From Lentilactobacillus kisonensis DSM 19906 = JCM 15041 (GTDB lineage: Bacteria; Bacillota; Bacilli; Lactobacillales; Lactobacillaceae): a stretch of DNA of 64,000 nucleotides. Made by a program: the position numbers and the translations under genes. The notes under the pieces are model-generated. The model was not told where the DNA came from, searched no databases, and saw only the letters and a list, made by a program, of their open reading frames with translations. Shown piece by piece: positions 46,845 through 56,654 of this stretch. Every line of letters starts with the position of its first letter. The first letter of the stretch is position 1. The stretch lies in NCBI RefSeq assembly GCF_001434135.1, contig NZ_AZEB01000001.1, forward strand, positions 62,001 to 126,000. The letters are read 5' to 3'.

Positions 46845-47738
46845 GTGAGGAAAAAGAGTCACAAGTTAAGCTATTTACTTGGTATCATTGCTGTTTTGAT
46901 TGTGATTGGCGCCGGATTTGTTGGTTATCGTCAATATCAAAACCGCCCACCGAAGGCTGTTAAGCTGGTCGCTGTTGGTGATTCACTGACGCAGGGAGTA
47001 GGTGATCCTAAGGGGCGTGGTGGATACACTTATTTGATTAGGGAAAAAGTTAATCAAAAGAATTCCCACGTTAAAATGGCGACTGCTAATTTTGGCATTT
47101 CTGGTGAAACAACTGATCAGATTGATCATAGGGTACTGACGTCAACCAAGTTGCAACGTAACCTGCGTCACGCTGACGTTATCACTATGACGACTGGTGG
47201 TAATGATTTACTTCACTTTTTAAAACAGAACGTTATGGATTCAAACGGCCGTAATCTTGACGATAAGCTTGGTCAGTATCATCAAGATTATCAGAAACGG
47301 GTTAATCGGCTGTTTGGTAATATTCGCCAGTTAAATCATCAAGCACCTATTTTCGTGTTCGGAATTTATAATCCGGTTTATGTTTATTTTCCCCAAGTGT
47401 CGTTTATTAGTCAGGCAGTGGCGGAAAATAATTCGGTAACGCAAGCAGTCGTTCGTCGTCAGTCGCATATGTATTTTATTCCGATCAATAAACGGATGTC
47501 GGATGGTCAATTTACGACCACAAGATCTCGGCAGCAGCTTCGTAAGCGGTCAACCGTTATTGGCAATAAAAATTATAACGCTGGTGAGATTGAAGCACTC
47601 TTAAACGGTCAGACCACCCAAACGAATAAATATCTATCAACTGCTGACCATTTCCATCCTAATGAAATTGGCTATCAAATTATGACTAATTTATTATACA
47701 AGCAACTTGTAAAGCACACTAACTGGGCGAAAGGATGA
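46845..47738 (+). CDS. GDSL/SGNH-family lipase (YpmR-like), membrane-anchored
   Basis: The 297-residue protein has an N-terminal signal anchor (basic MRKKSHK then a hydrophobic stretch at about 10-28) and an extracellular SGNH hydrolase domain. Block I is AVGDSLTQGVGD near residue 42, then TTGGNDLLHF near 115, and the catalytic Asp-His pair is in STADHFHPNEIGYQ near 268. It uses a GTG start eight bases after AAGGAG. With the next gene it matches ypmR-ypmS of Bacillus. The substrate is probably a lipid or cell-wall ester. Confidence 0.92.
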   Translation: MRKKSHKLSYLLGIIAVLIVIGAGFVGYRQYQNRPPKAVKLVAVGDSLTQGVGDPKGRGGYTYLIREKVNQKNSHVKMATANFGISGETTDQIDHRVLTSTKLQRNLRHADVITMTTGGNDLLHFLKQNVMDSNGRNLDDKLGQYHQDYQKRVNRLFGNIRQLNHQAPIFVFGIYNPVYVYFPQVSFISQAVAENNSVTQAVVRRQSHMYFIPINKRMSDGQFTTTRSRQQLRKRSTVIGNKNYNAGEIEALLNGQTTQTNKYLSTADHFHPNEIGYQIMTNLLYKQLVKHTNWAKG

Positions 47739-47747
47739 TTCAGCACA

Positions 47748-48356
47748 ATGACTCATGAATCTCGACAAAAAAATAAACAACGAAACCTTTGGAAGCGTGC
47801 ATTTTTGACGTTAGTGGGAATAATTGTGCTGGCGGCGATCGCCCTCGCAATAATGATTCAGTTGCCTTCAAAGAGTGACAGTACTTTTGGCGAAAAGCCT
47901 AACGATAGTGGGACAACGCCGATTTCAGCTGAATTAAATAAACGGCAACTCAATACATTATCAGATTATTATCTTGACAAGCTCCAAAATGGTCGCAATA
48001 ATGCCAAGTATCACTTTGAAGTGGCTGATCAAGGGATCGTCTATGGGTCCATGAAGTTATTAGGGACTAACGTCGACTACAGTGTCTTTTTTGATCCCAA
48101 GGTAATGGCAAACGGAAACGTTGAATTGCATGCGACTAAGTTATCACTGGGAAGGTTCCCCGTTCCAATTAGCTTTGTTTTGACATACGTTGAAAAAAGT
48201 TACAAGCTGCCTAAGTGGGTCCAATTAGTTCCCAAAAAGAAGTTAATTAAGCTAGATATTAATCACATGACTAAGCATGGCCTTAATTATCGGGCAAAGA
48301 CCATTGATATGTCTGGTAAAGGAAAATTTGCTTTCGACATTATCCTGCCGCAATAG
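47748..48356 (+). CDS. YpmS-like membrane-anchored protein (DUF2140)
   Basis: The 202-residue protein has a basic N-terminus, one hydrophobic segment (about residues 18-40) and an extracellular beta-rich domain. Recognisable family parts are DYYLDKLQNGRNNAKYHFEV and the C-terminal MSGKGKFAFDIILP region. It follows the GDSL lipase by nine bases, as YpmS follows YpmR. Its function is unknown; a joint role at the cell envelope is inferred from the pairing. Confidence 0.85.
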   Translation: MTHESRQKNKQRNLWKRAFLTLVGIIVLAAIALAIMIQLPSKSDSTFGEKPNDSGTTPISAELNKRQLNTLSDYYLDKLQNGRNNAKYHFEVADQGIVYGSMKLLGTNVDYSVFFDPKVMANGNVELHATKLSLGRFPVPISFVLTYVEKSYKLPKWVQLVPKKKLIKLDINHMTKHGLNYRAKTIDMSGKGKFAFDIILPQ

Positions 48357-48372
48357 TAAGGAGTATTGCATT

Positions 48373-48591
48373 ATGAACAAAACCTTTTATCAATTTTTGA
48401 TGACCCAGCGAAATCCGGGTAGTACGAACCCAATTGCAGAATTTGCGAATAATGCCTTTTATGACCAATCCTTTCCTAAGCAATTAGATGCATTTGAACC
48501 ACTTTCAAAATATTTGGAAGAAAATGCTTCGTATTTGCCCAATATGGAAATATTTGATGACGTATGGAAAATGTATGAAGAAAGCATGTAG
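48373..48591 (+). CDS. YozE family protein (UPF0346)
   Basis: The 72-residue acidic helical protein begins MNKTFYQFLMTQRN and includes FANNAFYDQSFPKQ and ending residues around DDVWKMYEE. This fits the YozE SAM-like family of unknown function. The ATG at 48373 follows AAGGAG by nine bases; the frame is open upstream inside the YpmS-like gene but without a site. rbgA starts 12 bases downstream. Confidence 0.9.
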   Translation: MNKTFYQFLMTQRNPGSTNPIAEFANNAFYDQSFPKQLDAFEPLSKYLEENASYLPNMEIFDDVWKMYEESM

Positions 48592-48602
48592 GAAGTGAAA
48601 AA

Positions 48603-49481
48603 ATGGCAGTTACGATACAGTGGTTTCCTGGACATATGGCAAAAGCAATTCGTCAATTTGAAGAAAATCTTTCATTAGTAGACATTGTTTTTGAAGTGAT
48701 TGATGCCCGGATTCCTTATTCGTCACAAAATCCAGAGATTAAGCGGATTAGTGCCGACAAACCGCATCTTTTTATTATGACTAAGCGTGATTTAGCTGAC
48801 CCTAAGATGACGGCAAGTTGGTTGCGGTATTTTAAAGAAATTAAACAACCAGCCATTGCAATTGATGCGAAGACCCAGTTTGGGATTAATAACGTCATAT
48901 CGGTTATTTCACCAATTCTAAAGGCTAAATTGCAACGCGAAGAAGATAAGGGCATGAAAAAACGGCCAATTAGGGCAATCAGTGTTGGGGTGCCTAATGT
49001 TGGGAAGTCAACGGTACTTAACCGGCTCGTTAACCGTCGAGCAGCTCAAGTTGGCAACCGTCCTGGCGTTACCAAGGGTCAGCAATGGTTAAAGTCTGGC
49101 AGTAAGTTGGAGCTCTTGGATACGCCAGGAATTCTTTGGCCTAAATTTGCAAATCAAGAAATTGCCAATAAGCTGGCGTTAACTGGGGCGATCAAAGACA
49201 GTGTTTTCCATAGTGACGACATTGCCCTATTTGCCTTAAACCTGCTGCGACAATCTCAGCCGCAACAATTGCAACAACGTTATCATCTTGCAGAGGACGA
49301 CTTTGATCTCTCAGACGTTGATTTGTTACTAAAGATCACGGCTAAAATTGGCATGCATGACGACTATGAACGGGCTTCTAATCGAATTATTCAAGATGTT
49401 CGTTCCGGTAAGGTTGGCCCTTATACCCTAGACAATCCCGAAACAGTGGTGGCCCATCAAGATGACAATCGCAGAAGTTAA
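48603..49481 (+). CDS. rbgA: Ribosome biogenesis GTPase RbgA (YlqF)
   Basis: RbgA is a circularly permuted GTPase for late 50S assembly. Motif order is permuted: MTKRDLADP (G4) near residue 59 comes before VGVPNVGKSTVLNRL (G1) near 125 and LDTPG (G3) near 172. It starts IQWFPGHMAKAIRQFE, characteristic of the family. The length of 292 residues is normal. It overlaps rnhB by 20 bases, the usual pairing in Bacillota. Confidence 0.97.
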   Translation: MAVTIQWFPGHMAKAIRQFEENLSLVDIVFEVIDARIPYSSQNPEIKRISADKPHLFIMTKRDLADPKMTASWLRYFKEIKQPAIAIDAKTQFGINNVISVISPILKAKLQREEDKGMKKRPIRAISVGVPNVGKSTVLNRLVNRRAAQVGNRPGVTKGQQWLKSGSKLELLDTPGILWPKFANQEIANKLALTGAIKDSVFHSDDIALFALNLLRQSQPQQLQQRYHLAEDDFDLSDVDLLLKITAKIGMHDDYERASNRIIQDVRSGKVGPYTLDNPETVVAHQDDNRRS

Positions 49482-50226
49482 AAGGTTGTTAGCCAAAGTA
49501 ACTGATGTGGCTGACCCAGCTATCAAAGAGCTGGCAGATGATCCCAGAAAGGGCGTTCAATTAGCCCTCAAGGCAACCCAAAACCGTCTAAAACGCCAAC
49601 AGAAGCAGCTTTCTGAATTTCACCACAGATTTAAGTATGAAAGTAAGTTTTGGCAACAGGGGTGTCAATTTATTGCCGGTGTTGATGAGGTCGGCCGCGG
49701 GCCACTTGCTGGACCGGTCGTTGCTTGTGCCGTCATTGTCCCTCAAGATTTTGATCTGGTTGATGTGAATGATTCCAAGCAGGTCTCAAAAGAGATGCGG
49801 CAGCGGCTTTTTCCGCTTATCAAAAAAGAGGCAATTAGCATTGGTATCGGGGTTGTTGATAATCATGATATTGATCGGTTGAATATTTACGAAGCAACCA
49901 GAGTCGCAATGAAAAAGGCAGTTGGTGAATTAGACCCCAAACCAACAGAAATCATTGTGGATGCCATGCAAATACCAGTTCCGATTCATCAAACACGGTT
50001 AATTAAGGGAGACGCGAAAAGCATTAGTGTATCAGCTGCAAGCATTGTTGCCAAAGTTTATCGGGATCATTTAATGACTCAGTTTTCACAGAAATATCCC
50101 CAATATGATTTTGAACATAATGCGGGTTACGGCACTGCCAAACATTTAGCTGCTCTCAAAAAGTTTGGGCCAACCCCAATTCATCGTATGAGTTTTGCAC
50201 CGGTTCAAAAAAATTCTAAAAAATAG
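49462..50226 (+). CDS. rnhB: Ribonuclease HII
   Basis: RNase HII removes ribonucleotides embedded in DNA. The catalytic stretch FIAGVDEVGRGPLAGPVVA is near residue 70, followed by NDSKQVSKEMR, the Asp-containing VDAMQ and KGDAKSISVSAASIVAKVYRD. An N-terminal extension of about 65 residues is typical of the Bacillus-type enzyme. The start lies inside the end of rbgA, so translation is probably coupled. Confidence 0.96.
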   Translation: MTIAEVKRLLAKVTDVADPAIKELADDPRKGVQLALKATQNRLKRQQKQLSEFHHRFKYESKFWQQGCQFIAGVDEVGRGPLAGPVVACAVIVPQDFDLVDVNDSKQVSKEMRQRLFPLIKKEAISIGIGVVDNHDIDRLNIYEATRVAMKKAVGELDPKPTEIIVDAMQIPVPIHQTRLIKGDAKSISVSAASIVAKVYRDHLMTQFSQKYPQYDFEHNAGYGTAKHLAALKKFGPTPIHRMSFAPVQKNSKK

Positions 50227-50245
50227 CTTACGTTTTACGTAATTA

Positions 50246-50289
50246 CTCTTAAAAGGAAGAATGAATATGCTTTTAAGAGATTTTTTATT
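50246..50289 (+). promoter_or_regulatory. Terminator-like hairpin over the dprA start
   Basis: CTCTTAAAAG (50246-50255) and CTTTTAAGAG (50270-50279) are perfect 10-base arms around a 14-base loop. The loop holds the end of the ribosome-binding site and both candidate start codons. A T-rich run follows at 50281-50286. The structure could limit translation initiation or end transcription at the start of dprA. Confidence 0.65.
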
Positions 50290-51142
50290 ACGGCTCCATT
50301 TATGTAAGGGAATTGGGATTGTTGGCAAAACCAAGGTTTATGATTGGCTGACAACCAAGCCATGGTATGAGGAAAGCCTGCCAAGTAGTGATGCCTTAGT
50401 GGCTATTGGCGGGGTTAGTTCACATCACCAGGCCGCCTTTATAGCTAGCTATACCCAACTCATTCAGGACGATCAACTGGTCAATCAACTCGTTGACGGC
50501 GAGAAATGGCTTTGCATTTCTGATCCGGGTTACCCAGAGAGTCTCCGAGAATCATATGCGTGTCCAATTATTTTATTTTATCGGGGTAATCTGAACTTGA
50601 TAAACGGCCGTTTATTGGGAATTGTTGGTGCTAGGGAAGCCACTAGTTATTCGACAGCAATATTAAAACATTTGATTCCTGGAAAAATTTCTCATAGAAT
50701 GACAATTGTGTCTGGTCTGGCCAAGGGCGTCGATAAATTAGCTCATCAGTGCGCAATGGCTAACAACGGTAAAACGATTGCAGTGATTGGAACCGGATTA
50801 GATATTGCTTATCCGAGCGCCAACCGTTTTTTACAGGAGCAAATTGCTAGAGAACACCTCTTGATTACTGAATATCCAAACCACACTAAGGGATATCGCA
50901 GCCATTTTCCAGAACGAAATCGAATTATTGCTGGGCTAGTTCAAAGCGTTTTAGTGACGGAAGCAAAGCATCATTCAGGCAGCTTAATTACTGCGAACTT
51001 GGCGTTACAAAATAATCGCAATGTTTTAGCTGTTCCTGGACCAATTACTAGCAAGTTATCGGTTGGCACGAACGAATTAATTGCTGCTGGGGCTAAGCCA
51101 ATTCTTCAGCCAGAAGACATTCTCGAAGAATTCATTAGTTGA
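50267..51142 (+). CDS. dprA: DNA-processing protein DprA
   Basis: DprA protects incoming single-stranded DNA and loads RecA in transformation. An N-terminal helical region precedes the Rossmann-like domain with GIVGAREATSYS near residue 122, SGLAKGVDKLAHQ near 148, IAVIGTGLDIAYPSAN near 170 and FPERNRIIAGL. The ATG at 50267 has better spacing from AAAAGGAAG than the ATG at 50261. At 291 residues it has no separate C-terminal winged helix. Other competence genes are outside the window. Confidence 0.95.
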   Translation: MLLRDFLLRLHLCKGIGIVGKTKVYDWLTTKPWYEESLPSSDALVAIGGVSSHHQAAFIASYTQLIQDDQLVNQLVDGEKWLCISDPGYPESLRESYACPIILFYRGNLNLINGRLLGIVGAREATSYSTAILKHLIPGKISHRMTIVSGLAKGVDKLAHQCAMANNGKTIAVIGTGLDIAYPSANRFLQEQIAREHLLITEYPNHTKGYRSHFPERNRIIAGLVQSVLVTEAKHHSGSLITANLALQNNRNVLAVPGPITSKLSVGTNELIAAGAKPILQPEDILEEFIS

Positions 51143-51167
51143 CACTTAAAAACACTTGCAATATGAT
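51139..51167 (+). promoter_or_regulatory. Promoter of topA
   Basis: TTGACA at 51139-51144 and TATGAT at 51162-51167 have an ideal 17-base spacer and overlap the dprA stop codon. Confidence 0.8.
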
Positions 51168-51238
51168 ATGGTAGATTTGTGCCAATAATTTAAATGACTA
51201 ATTAAAATAATTAAGGAGTAATATCGAAAGGAGAAACC

Positions 51239-53362
51239 ATGGCTACTACAACAAAGCCTAGAGCTAAAGCAAAGGGCAAGACGAAGCGAAGGGCGTCACC
51301 TAAGAAGACGTTGGTGATTGTTGAATCGCCAGCCAAAGCCAAGACCATTGAGAAGTACCTTGGCCGTTCATACAAAGTTGTCGCCAGTAAGGGACATGTT
51401 CGCGACTTACCGAAAAGTAAGATGGGCGTCGATATTGATCACGACTATGAGCCTCATTATATTTCAATCCGTGGCAAGGGGGACACAATTAAAGAATTGC
51501 GTTCCGCAGCAAAAAAGGCTAAAAAAGTTTATTTAGCAGCCGATCCGGATCGTGAAGGGGAGTCAATTGCTTGGCATCTGTCTCACATTCTCGACCTTGA
51601 CCCCAAGGCTGATAACCGAGTGGTGTTTAATGAAATCACGAAGGATGCCGTTAAGGAATCGTTTAAACATCCCAGAAATATCGACATGAATTTGGTTGAT
51701 GCCCAACAGGCTCGCCGGGTTCTTGACCGGTTGGTGGGATATTCAATTTCACCACTGTTATGGCAAAAGGTTAAGAAAGGCTTGAGTGCTGGTCGAGTGC
51801 AGTCGATTGCCCTTTGGTTGATCATTCAACGAGAAAATGAAATTAAAGATTTCACGCCGGAAGAGTATTGGTCAATTGATTCGGAATTTAAAAAGGGTCG
51901 AAGTAAGTTTAAAGCCAGCTTCTATGGTTTAAACGGCAAAAAAAAGGCGTTGCCAAATAATGCCGCTGTTCAAGAAGTTTTAAAGCGGCTTGATCCGAAG
52001 GGTGACTTTGATATCACTAAGGTTACTCGGAAGGAACGTAAACGGCAGCCACAACCACCATTTACTACAAGTACAATGCAACAAGAGGCTAACCGAAAGC
52101 TTAACTATCGAACTCGGAAAACAATGATGGCTGCCCAACAGTTGTATGAAGGTATTAACATCGGCAAAGAGGGCAGTCAAGGACTCATTACCTATATGCG
52201 GACTGATTCTACAAGAATCTCTGTGATTGCAAAACATGAAGCATCAACTTTTCTGCATGAAAAATATGGTGCTGAGTATGCGGCTACTAAACCCATTAAA
52301 GGAAAATTGCCAGAAGGGGCGCAAGATGCCCATGAAGCAATCCGGCCAACTTCGGTATATCAGACACCGGCAAGCTTAAAGAAATACTTAACAAAGGATC
52401 AATTTAGACTCTATCAATTAGTTTGGTCACGGTTTGTTGCGAGCCAGATGACGCCAGCAATTATGGATACGATGGCCGTCACCATCGAACAGAATAAAGT
52501 GATTTTTAAAGCAAACGGGTCTAAGTTAAAGTTTGCTGGGTTTTTGAAGGTGTATGGTGACAGTAAGGAAAAGGACAACTTGCTGCCTGATCTTGAAGAT
52601 GGTGATACCGTGAAGTTAGTTAAGAACAATCCGGATCAACACTTTACCCAACCACCGGCTCGATATAGTGAAGCAAACTTGATTAAGGCGCTTGAAGAAA
52701 AGGGCGTTGGTCGACCATCGACTTATTCACCCACCATTGATACAATTCAACGCCGGTATTACGTTAAGGAAGTTGGTAGAAGATTTGAACCAACTGAGCT
52801 TGGTGAAATTGTTAATAAGATTATCGTGGAATATTTCCCAGATATCGTTAATATCGATTTTACGGCGAACCTTGAAGGCAAACTGGATCAGGTTGAAGAA
52901 GGTAAGGAAAACTGGATTAAGCTTGTAGATAAGTTCTATCGGCCGTTTTCTACCGAGGTTGAATCAGCAACCAAAAATATGGAAAAAGTTCAGATTAAAG
53001 ATGAACCCGCCGGTTTTAACTGCGACATTTGTGGCGCCCCAATGGTCATCAAAATGGGCCGTTACGGCAAGTTCTATGCTTGTTCGCGGTTCCCTGACTG
53101 TCGAAATACGAAGGCAATTGTCAAAGAAATCGGGGTTATTTGTCCTAAGTGTCACGAAGGTCAGGTCATTGAGCGAAAATCAAAACGTAACCGAATCTTT
53201 TATGGTTGCTCACGATTTCCAGACTGTGATTTTGTTTCTTGGGATAAACCGATTGGCCGCAATTGTCCAAAAGATGGTCATTTCTTAGTTGAAAAGAAAG
53301 TCAAAGGCGGCACCCAAGTTGTTTGCCCGAATGGCGACTACGAAGAACCTGCTCAGAAATAA
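51239..53362 (+). CDS. topA: DNA topoisomerase I
   Basis: TopA relaxes negative supercoils. A Lys/Arg-rich N-terminus leads to the TOPRIM domain ([34 protein letters not shown]) and the catalytic Tyr in [12 protein letters not shown] near residue 320. The C-terminus has two four-cysteine zinc ribbons (CDICGAPM...CSRFPDC and CPKCHEGQ...CSRFPDC) and a degenerate third (CPKDGHF...CPNGDY). It has 707 residues with its own strong promoter and terminator. Confidence 0.98.
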   Translation: MATTTKPRAKAKGKTKRRASPKKTLVIVESPAKAKTIEKYLGRSYKVVASKGHVRDLPKSKMGVDIDHDYEPHYISIRGKGDTIKELRSAAKKAKKVYLAADPDREGESIAWHLSHILDLDPKADNRVVFNEITKDAVKESFKHPRNIDMNLVDAQQARRVLDRLVGYSISPLLWQKVKKGLSAGRVQSIALWLIIQRENEIKDFTPEEYWSIDSEFKKGRSKFKASFYGLNGKKKALPNNAAVQEVLKRLDPKGDFDITKVTRKERKRQPQPPFTTSTMQQEANRKLNYRTRKTMMAAQQLYEGINIGKEGSQGLITYMRTDSTRISVIAKHEASTFLHEKYGAEYAATKPIKGKLPEGAQDAHEAIRPTSVYQTPASLKKYLTKDQFRLYQLVWSRFVASQMTPAIMDTMAVTIEQNKVIFKANGSKLKFAGFLKVYGDSKEKDNLLPDLEDGDTVKLVKNNPDQHFTQPPARYSEANLIKALEEKGVGRPSTYSPTIDTIQRRYYVKEVGRRFEPTELGEIVNKIIVEYFPDIVNIDFTANLEGKLDQVEEGKENWIKLVDKFYRPFSTEVESATKNMEKVQIKDEPAGFNCDICGAPMVIKMGRYGKFYACSRFPDCRNTKAIVKEIGVICPKCHEGQVIERKSKRNRIFYGCSRFPDCDFVSWDKPIGRNCPKDGHFLVEKKVKGGTQVVCPNGDYEEPAQK

Positions 53363-53381
53363 TTAAATTACCTTATAAATT

Positions 53382-53418
53382 GATTGCTACAAGTATATTT
53401 TGTAGACAATCTTTTTTT
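53382..53418 (+). terminator. Terminator after topA
   Basis: GATTG-CTACAA (53382-53392) pairs with TTGTAG-CAATC (53400-53411), then T7. Confidence 0.88.
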
Positions 53419-53538
53419 ATTTCGTAAAGCAATCTAGTTGTAACTGGTTCTATAAAGGTGGTAGTGAAATGATTGTTCGCAATATCACAGAATGGGTGTA
53501 GAATCAAAGCTAGAATCATTATTGAGGAGGTTTTAATC

Positions 53539-54966
53539 ATGTTTCCGTCAAAGCATAGTAGCTGCACAACAATTTTAGTTGGTAAAAACGCAACTTATGA
53601 TGGGTCAACGATCATTGCCAGAAATGAAGATGCTGGGGAGGCCGTTCACCCCAAAAAATTTGTGGTCCTTCATCACGAAGATCAGCCTCGTCATTATCAA
53701 TCAAAATTAAGTAAGTTTTCACTCGACTTACCTGACAATCCCGTCCGTTATACATCGGTACCTGACGTCGCTGTCGATGAAGGCGTCTGGGGTGAAGCTG
53801 GGATCAACATTAATAACATAGCGATGAGTGCTACGGAAACAATCACCACCAATTCACGAGTATTAGGAGCTGATCCATTCGTCAAAAATGGGTTTGGCGA
53901 AGAGGATCTATTAACAATTACGCTTCCATACATTAAATCAGCAAGAGAAGGGGTCAAACGCGTTGGCCAACTTCTTAAAAAGTACGGCACTTACGAACCC
54001 AATGGCATTATCTTTTCCGATGTTAATGAAATTTGGTACATGGAAACGGCTGGCGGTCATCACTGGGTTGCACAGCGAATACCAGATGATGCCTATGTTA
54101 TTGCACCTAATCAAACCGGCATTCAAGAAGTTAAATTTGATGATCCTGATAACTTTATGTTTCCAAAGGATTTGTTAAAATTTGTGCAGCAGAATCATCT
54201 AAACCTCACTGAGAATTTTAATTTTAGAAAAATTTTTGGATCAGATACTCAGTCAGATCATCATTACAACACCCCACGAGCATGGTACGGTCAGCGCTAT
54301 CTCAGCCCCAGTGCCGTGAAAGACAAAACGCCTATGAGCAACGATTTGTCATTTATTAACTATGCAGATCATAAAATAACGATTGAGGATATTAAGTATA
54401 TTTTAAGTTCCCATTATCAAGACACACCATATGACCCATTTACGCCGGGGGCTAACTCTCAGACCAGCCCATATCGACCAATTGGCTTTAATCGTAACCA
54501 AGAATTATCCCTTTTACAGATTAGGCCTTACGTTCAAGCTAACCACGCTGCAATTCAGTGGCTTGCTTTTGCTGAGAATCCGTTTAACACGTTAACGCCG
54601 TTCTACACGAACGTTTTGGACACGCCTGATTGCTATCGGGATACAACTAAAATACTGGACAGCCACAATGCTTATTGGGCAAATCGATTGATCTCATTGA
54701 TCGTTGCTGATCATTATCAGGAATTAATAGCCGATGTCGAAACCTATCAGCAGGCAACCTTAGCATATGGGCATCAACGAATTGCCAAGGTTGATAAGGC
54801 GGTTGAAAATAAACAGGATAGCGCGCTTATGCAGGCGTTGAGTCAAGCAAACGAGCGAACGGCTGACCGAATTATGAAAGATACTGAGGAATTATTGACT
54901 AAGTTGGTTATAAAAGCCAGTGAAAATAGCCGAGGCGCCTTTACTAACGGTCATTCACATTATTAA
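53539..54966 (+). CDS. C69 family dipeptidase (PepD type), paralogue 1
   Basis: The 475-residue protein belongs to the N-terminal-nucleophile C69 dipeptidases. The catalytic Cys is in SSCTTILVGKNATYDGST near residue 9, and IIARNED follows. Other family parts are GININNIAMSATET, GANSQTSPYRPIG and a C-terminal helical tail. In lactobacilli such enzymes cleave a broad range of dipeptides. The ATG at 53539 follows GAGGAGG. It converges on a paralogue, with a Family B repeat between them. Confidence 0.93.
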   Translation: MFPSKHSSCTTILVGKNATYDGSTIIARNEDAGEAVHPKKFVVLHHEDQPRHYQSKLSKFSLDLPDNPVRYTSVPDVAVDEGVWGEAGININNIAMSATETITTNSRVLGADPFVKNGFGEEDLLTITLPYIKSAREGVKRVGQLLKKYGTYEPNGIIFSDVNEIWYMETAGGHHWVAQRIPDDAYVIAPNQTGIQEVKFDDPDNFMFPKDLLKFVQQNHLNLTENFNFRKIFGSDTQSDHHYNTPRAWYGQRYLSPSAVKDKTPMSNDLSFINYADHKITIEDIKYILSSHYQDTPYDPFTPGANSQTSPYRPIGFNRNQELSLLQIRPYVQANHAAIQWLAFAENPFNTLTPFYTNVLDTPDCYRDTTKILDSHNAYWANRLISLIVADHYQELIADVETYQQATLAYGHQRIAKVDKAVENKQDSALMQALSQANERTADRIMKDTEELLTKLVIKASENSRGAFTNGHSHY

Positions 54967-54998
54967 TCTTTTTAACAACAAAGACTGGGACATAGGCG

Positions 54999-55200
54999 TT
55001 TAGATCCCAGAATTTAACGGAAAAATGCGGTCATTCCCGGTTTGGAATGATCGCATTTTTATGTTAAATGGCAGGGATCTGCCGTTTGTCGCAGCTTTCG
55101 ACAATATAAATGTGGTGATCAAAGTTGCCATTACAAACGGAAAAATGACTAAGGTCCCGGCCTCTTTATTGATAGGACGCATTATTACCCTAAAGGTTGA
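54999..55200 (-). repeat. Family B repeat, copy 3: palindrome plus decayed peptide frame
   Basis: TTAGATCCCAGAATTTAAC precedes inverted arms 55013-55037 and 55044-55068 (six-base loop). On the minus strand an open frame from 55212 to 55000 (70 codons) contains INKEAGTLVIFPFVMA, TTFILSK and the ending FPLNSGI. The last 49 residues align without gaps to copy 1 (shared ND, PLN and GI near the end) and the front resembles copy 2. The palindrome probably terminates both converging dipeptidase genes. The frame overlaps the end of the second one, so coding today is doubtful. Confidence 0.65.
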
Positions 55201-56623
55201 CATCCTGTTCAAAATTAAGTGGTGATAAATCAGTTGAAGTTGTAATTAAATTTGAGATGAGCTTATTGTAAGCATCGAGTCCCCGTTGAGCGTTTTCAAA
55301 GTTAATCTTGGTAAGAAAATTAGCGAGTTCAATGTTTGAAAGGCCGGCAAGGGATCTATCAGCTGCCTGGATTGATTGCTGAAATTGAACTCGTAATTGT
55401 TTCTGGGTGTCACTTAACTTTGGCCCCAGCGCTACATAGTGTGGGTCAACCAAGATGCCGGCGAGCTTATACGTCCAGTACGCTTGGTTAGGCGAATAGG
55501 TGCCAGTGGCATGTTGATATTGCTTGGGAGTGTCAGTTGCGCCTGCATAAAACGGCACAAACGTACTTTGGGCTGCGACTCCCATTGCTAGCCATTGAAT
55601 GCCGGCTGCTTGGGTTGGCATAGAAGGCCGTATTTGTAGGATATGGGCCTCTTGAGTCTTAGCAAGACTGATTGGTCGAAAGCGGTGCTTATCGGCGTCT
55701 GAGCCTTCACCAATTGGATCGTAAGGGGTTCCTTGATAGTGTGAGCCTAAGAAATTTTGAACGTCAAAAATGGTTAGCTTCCGATTACTTCTGTTAATTA
55801 ACGGCATATCCTGGTCAATTGGGGTATGTTGTTGATCAGGTGAAAATTGTTTGAGGCCGTACCAGACCCGAGGAGTGTTGTAATAAGTATCAGAAAGGCT
55901 GGCGGTTCCAAAAATTTTTCGGAAGTTAAATGTGTGACCTGACAAATCCGGATTCAGTTGGTTTTCTTTAACAAAACTTCTGATGTTGGGTGCCCACATA
56001 TAGTTATCGGGATCAGAAAAGTTAATTTCTTGAATGGCGGTTTGGTTCGCAATTACTGCGTAAGCGTCATCTGGAATTTTGATTGCAACCCATTGATGGC
56101 CGCCGCCAGTTTCCATATACCAAGCTTCATCTTTGTCAGCGAACAGGATGCCGTTTGACTCAGATGTCCCAAAATGCTCAATAATCCGTCCAAGTCGACT
56201 GACGCCCTGACGTGCAGTTTTGACATAGGGTAGGACAACGGTAATCATGGCTTCTTCACCAATCCCGTCTTTTTCTAAAGGATCAGCTCCCAATGCGTAT
56301 TCGTTCGTATAAGTACTTTCGGTTGCACTCATTGCGACCCCATATTCATTGATCCCATCTTCTTCAAACAAGCCGTATTGATCAGTCCATTCAGGAGTAG
56401 CTGAATATTTTGCGCGAACCTTTGGAAGTGAAATCTTAAAGCCATTATCATTGGATGAAAATGACTGTTCTTCGTCAAACTCTTTGTGGTTATGAATAAC
56501 ATAGTTTTTTGGCCATGCGGCTTTACTATCTTCGTTTCGGGCAATCATAATTGATCCATCGACACTGGCGTTTTTGCCAACGATCATACTGGTACATGCG
56601 GAATAAGCTTTTATTGGCATCAT
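55190..56623 (-). CDS. C69 family dipeptidase (PepD type), paralogue 2
   Basis: The 477-residue protein is a paralogue of the converging gene. The nucleophile Cys is in YSACTSMIVGKNASVDGS near residue 10, followed by MIARNED, GINEYGVAMSATEST and a related C-terminus. The ATG at 56623 is seven bases after GGGAGA; a second ATG follows directly. The frame extends six codons upstream over the ribosome-binding site. It probably splits a different range of dipeptides from its partner. Confidence 0.93.
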   Translation of the reverse strand: MMPIKAYSACTSMIVGKNASVDGSIMIARNEDSKAAWPKNYVIHNHKEFDEEQSFSSNDNGFKISLPKVRAKYSATPEWTDQYGLFEEDGINEYGVAMSATESTYTNEYALGADPLEKDGIGEEAMITVVLPYVKTARQGVSRLGRIIEHFGTSESNGILFADKDEAWYMETGGGHQWVAIKIPDDAYAVIANQTAIQEINFSDPDNYMWAPNIRSFVKENQLNPDLSGHTFNFRKIFGTASLSDTYYNTPRVWYGLKQFSPDQQHTPIDQDMPLINRSNRKLTIFDVQNFLGSHYQGTPYDPIGEGSDADKHRFRPISLAKTQEAHILQIRPSMPTQAAGIQWLAMGVAAQSTFVPFYAGATDTPKQYQHATGTYSPNQAYWTYKLAGILVDPHYVALGPKLSDTQKQLRVQFQQSIQAADRSLAGLSNIELANFLTKINFENAQRGLDAYNKLISNLITTSTDLSPLNFEQDVNL

Positions 56624-56654
56624 TTCAAATTCTCCCATCACTTGTTGAAATAGT

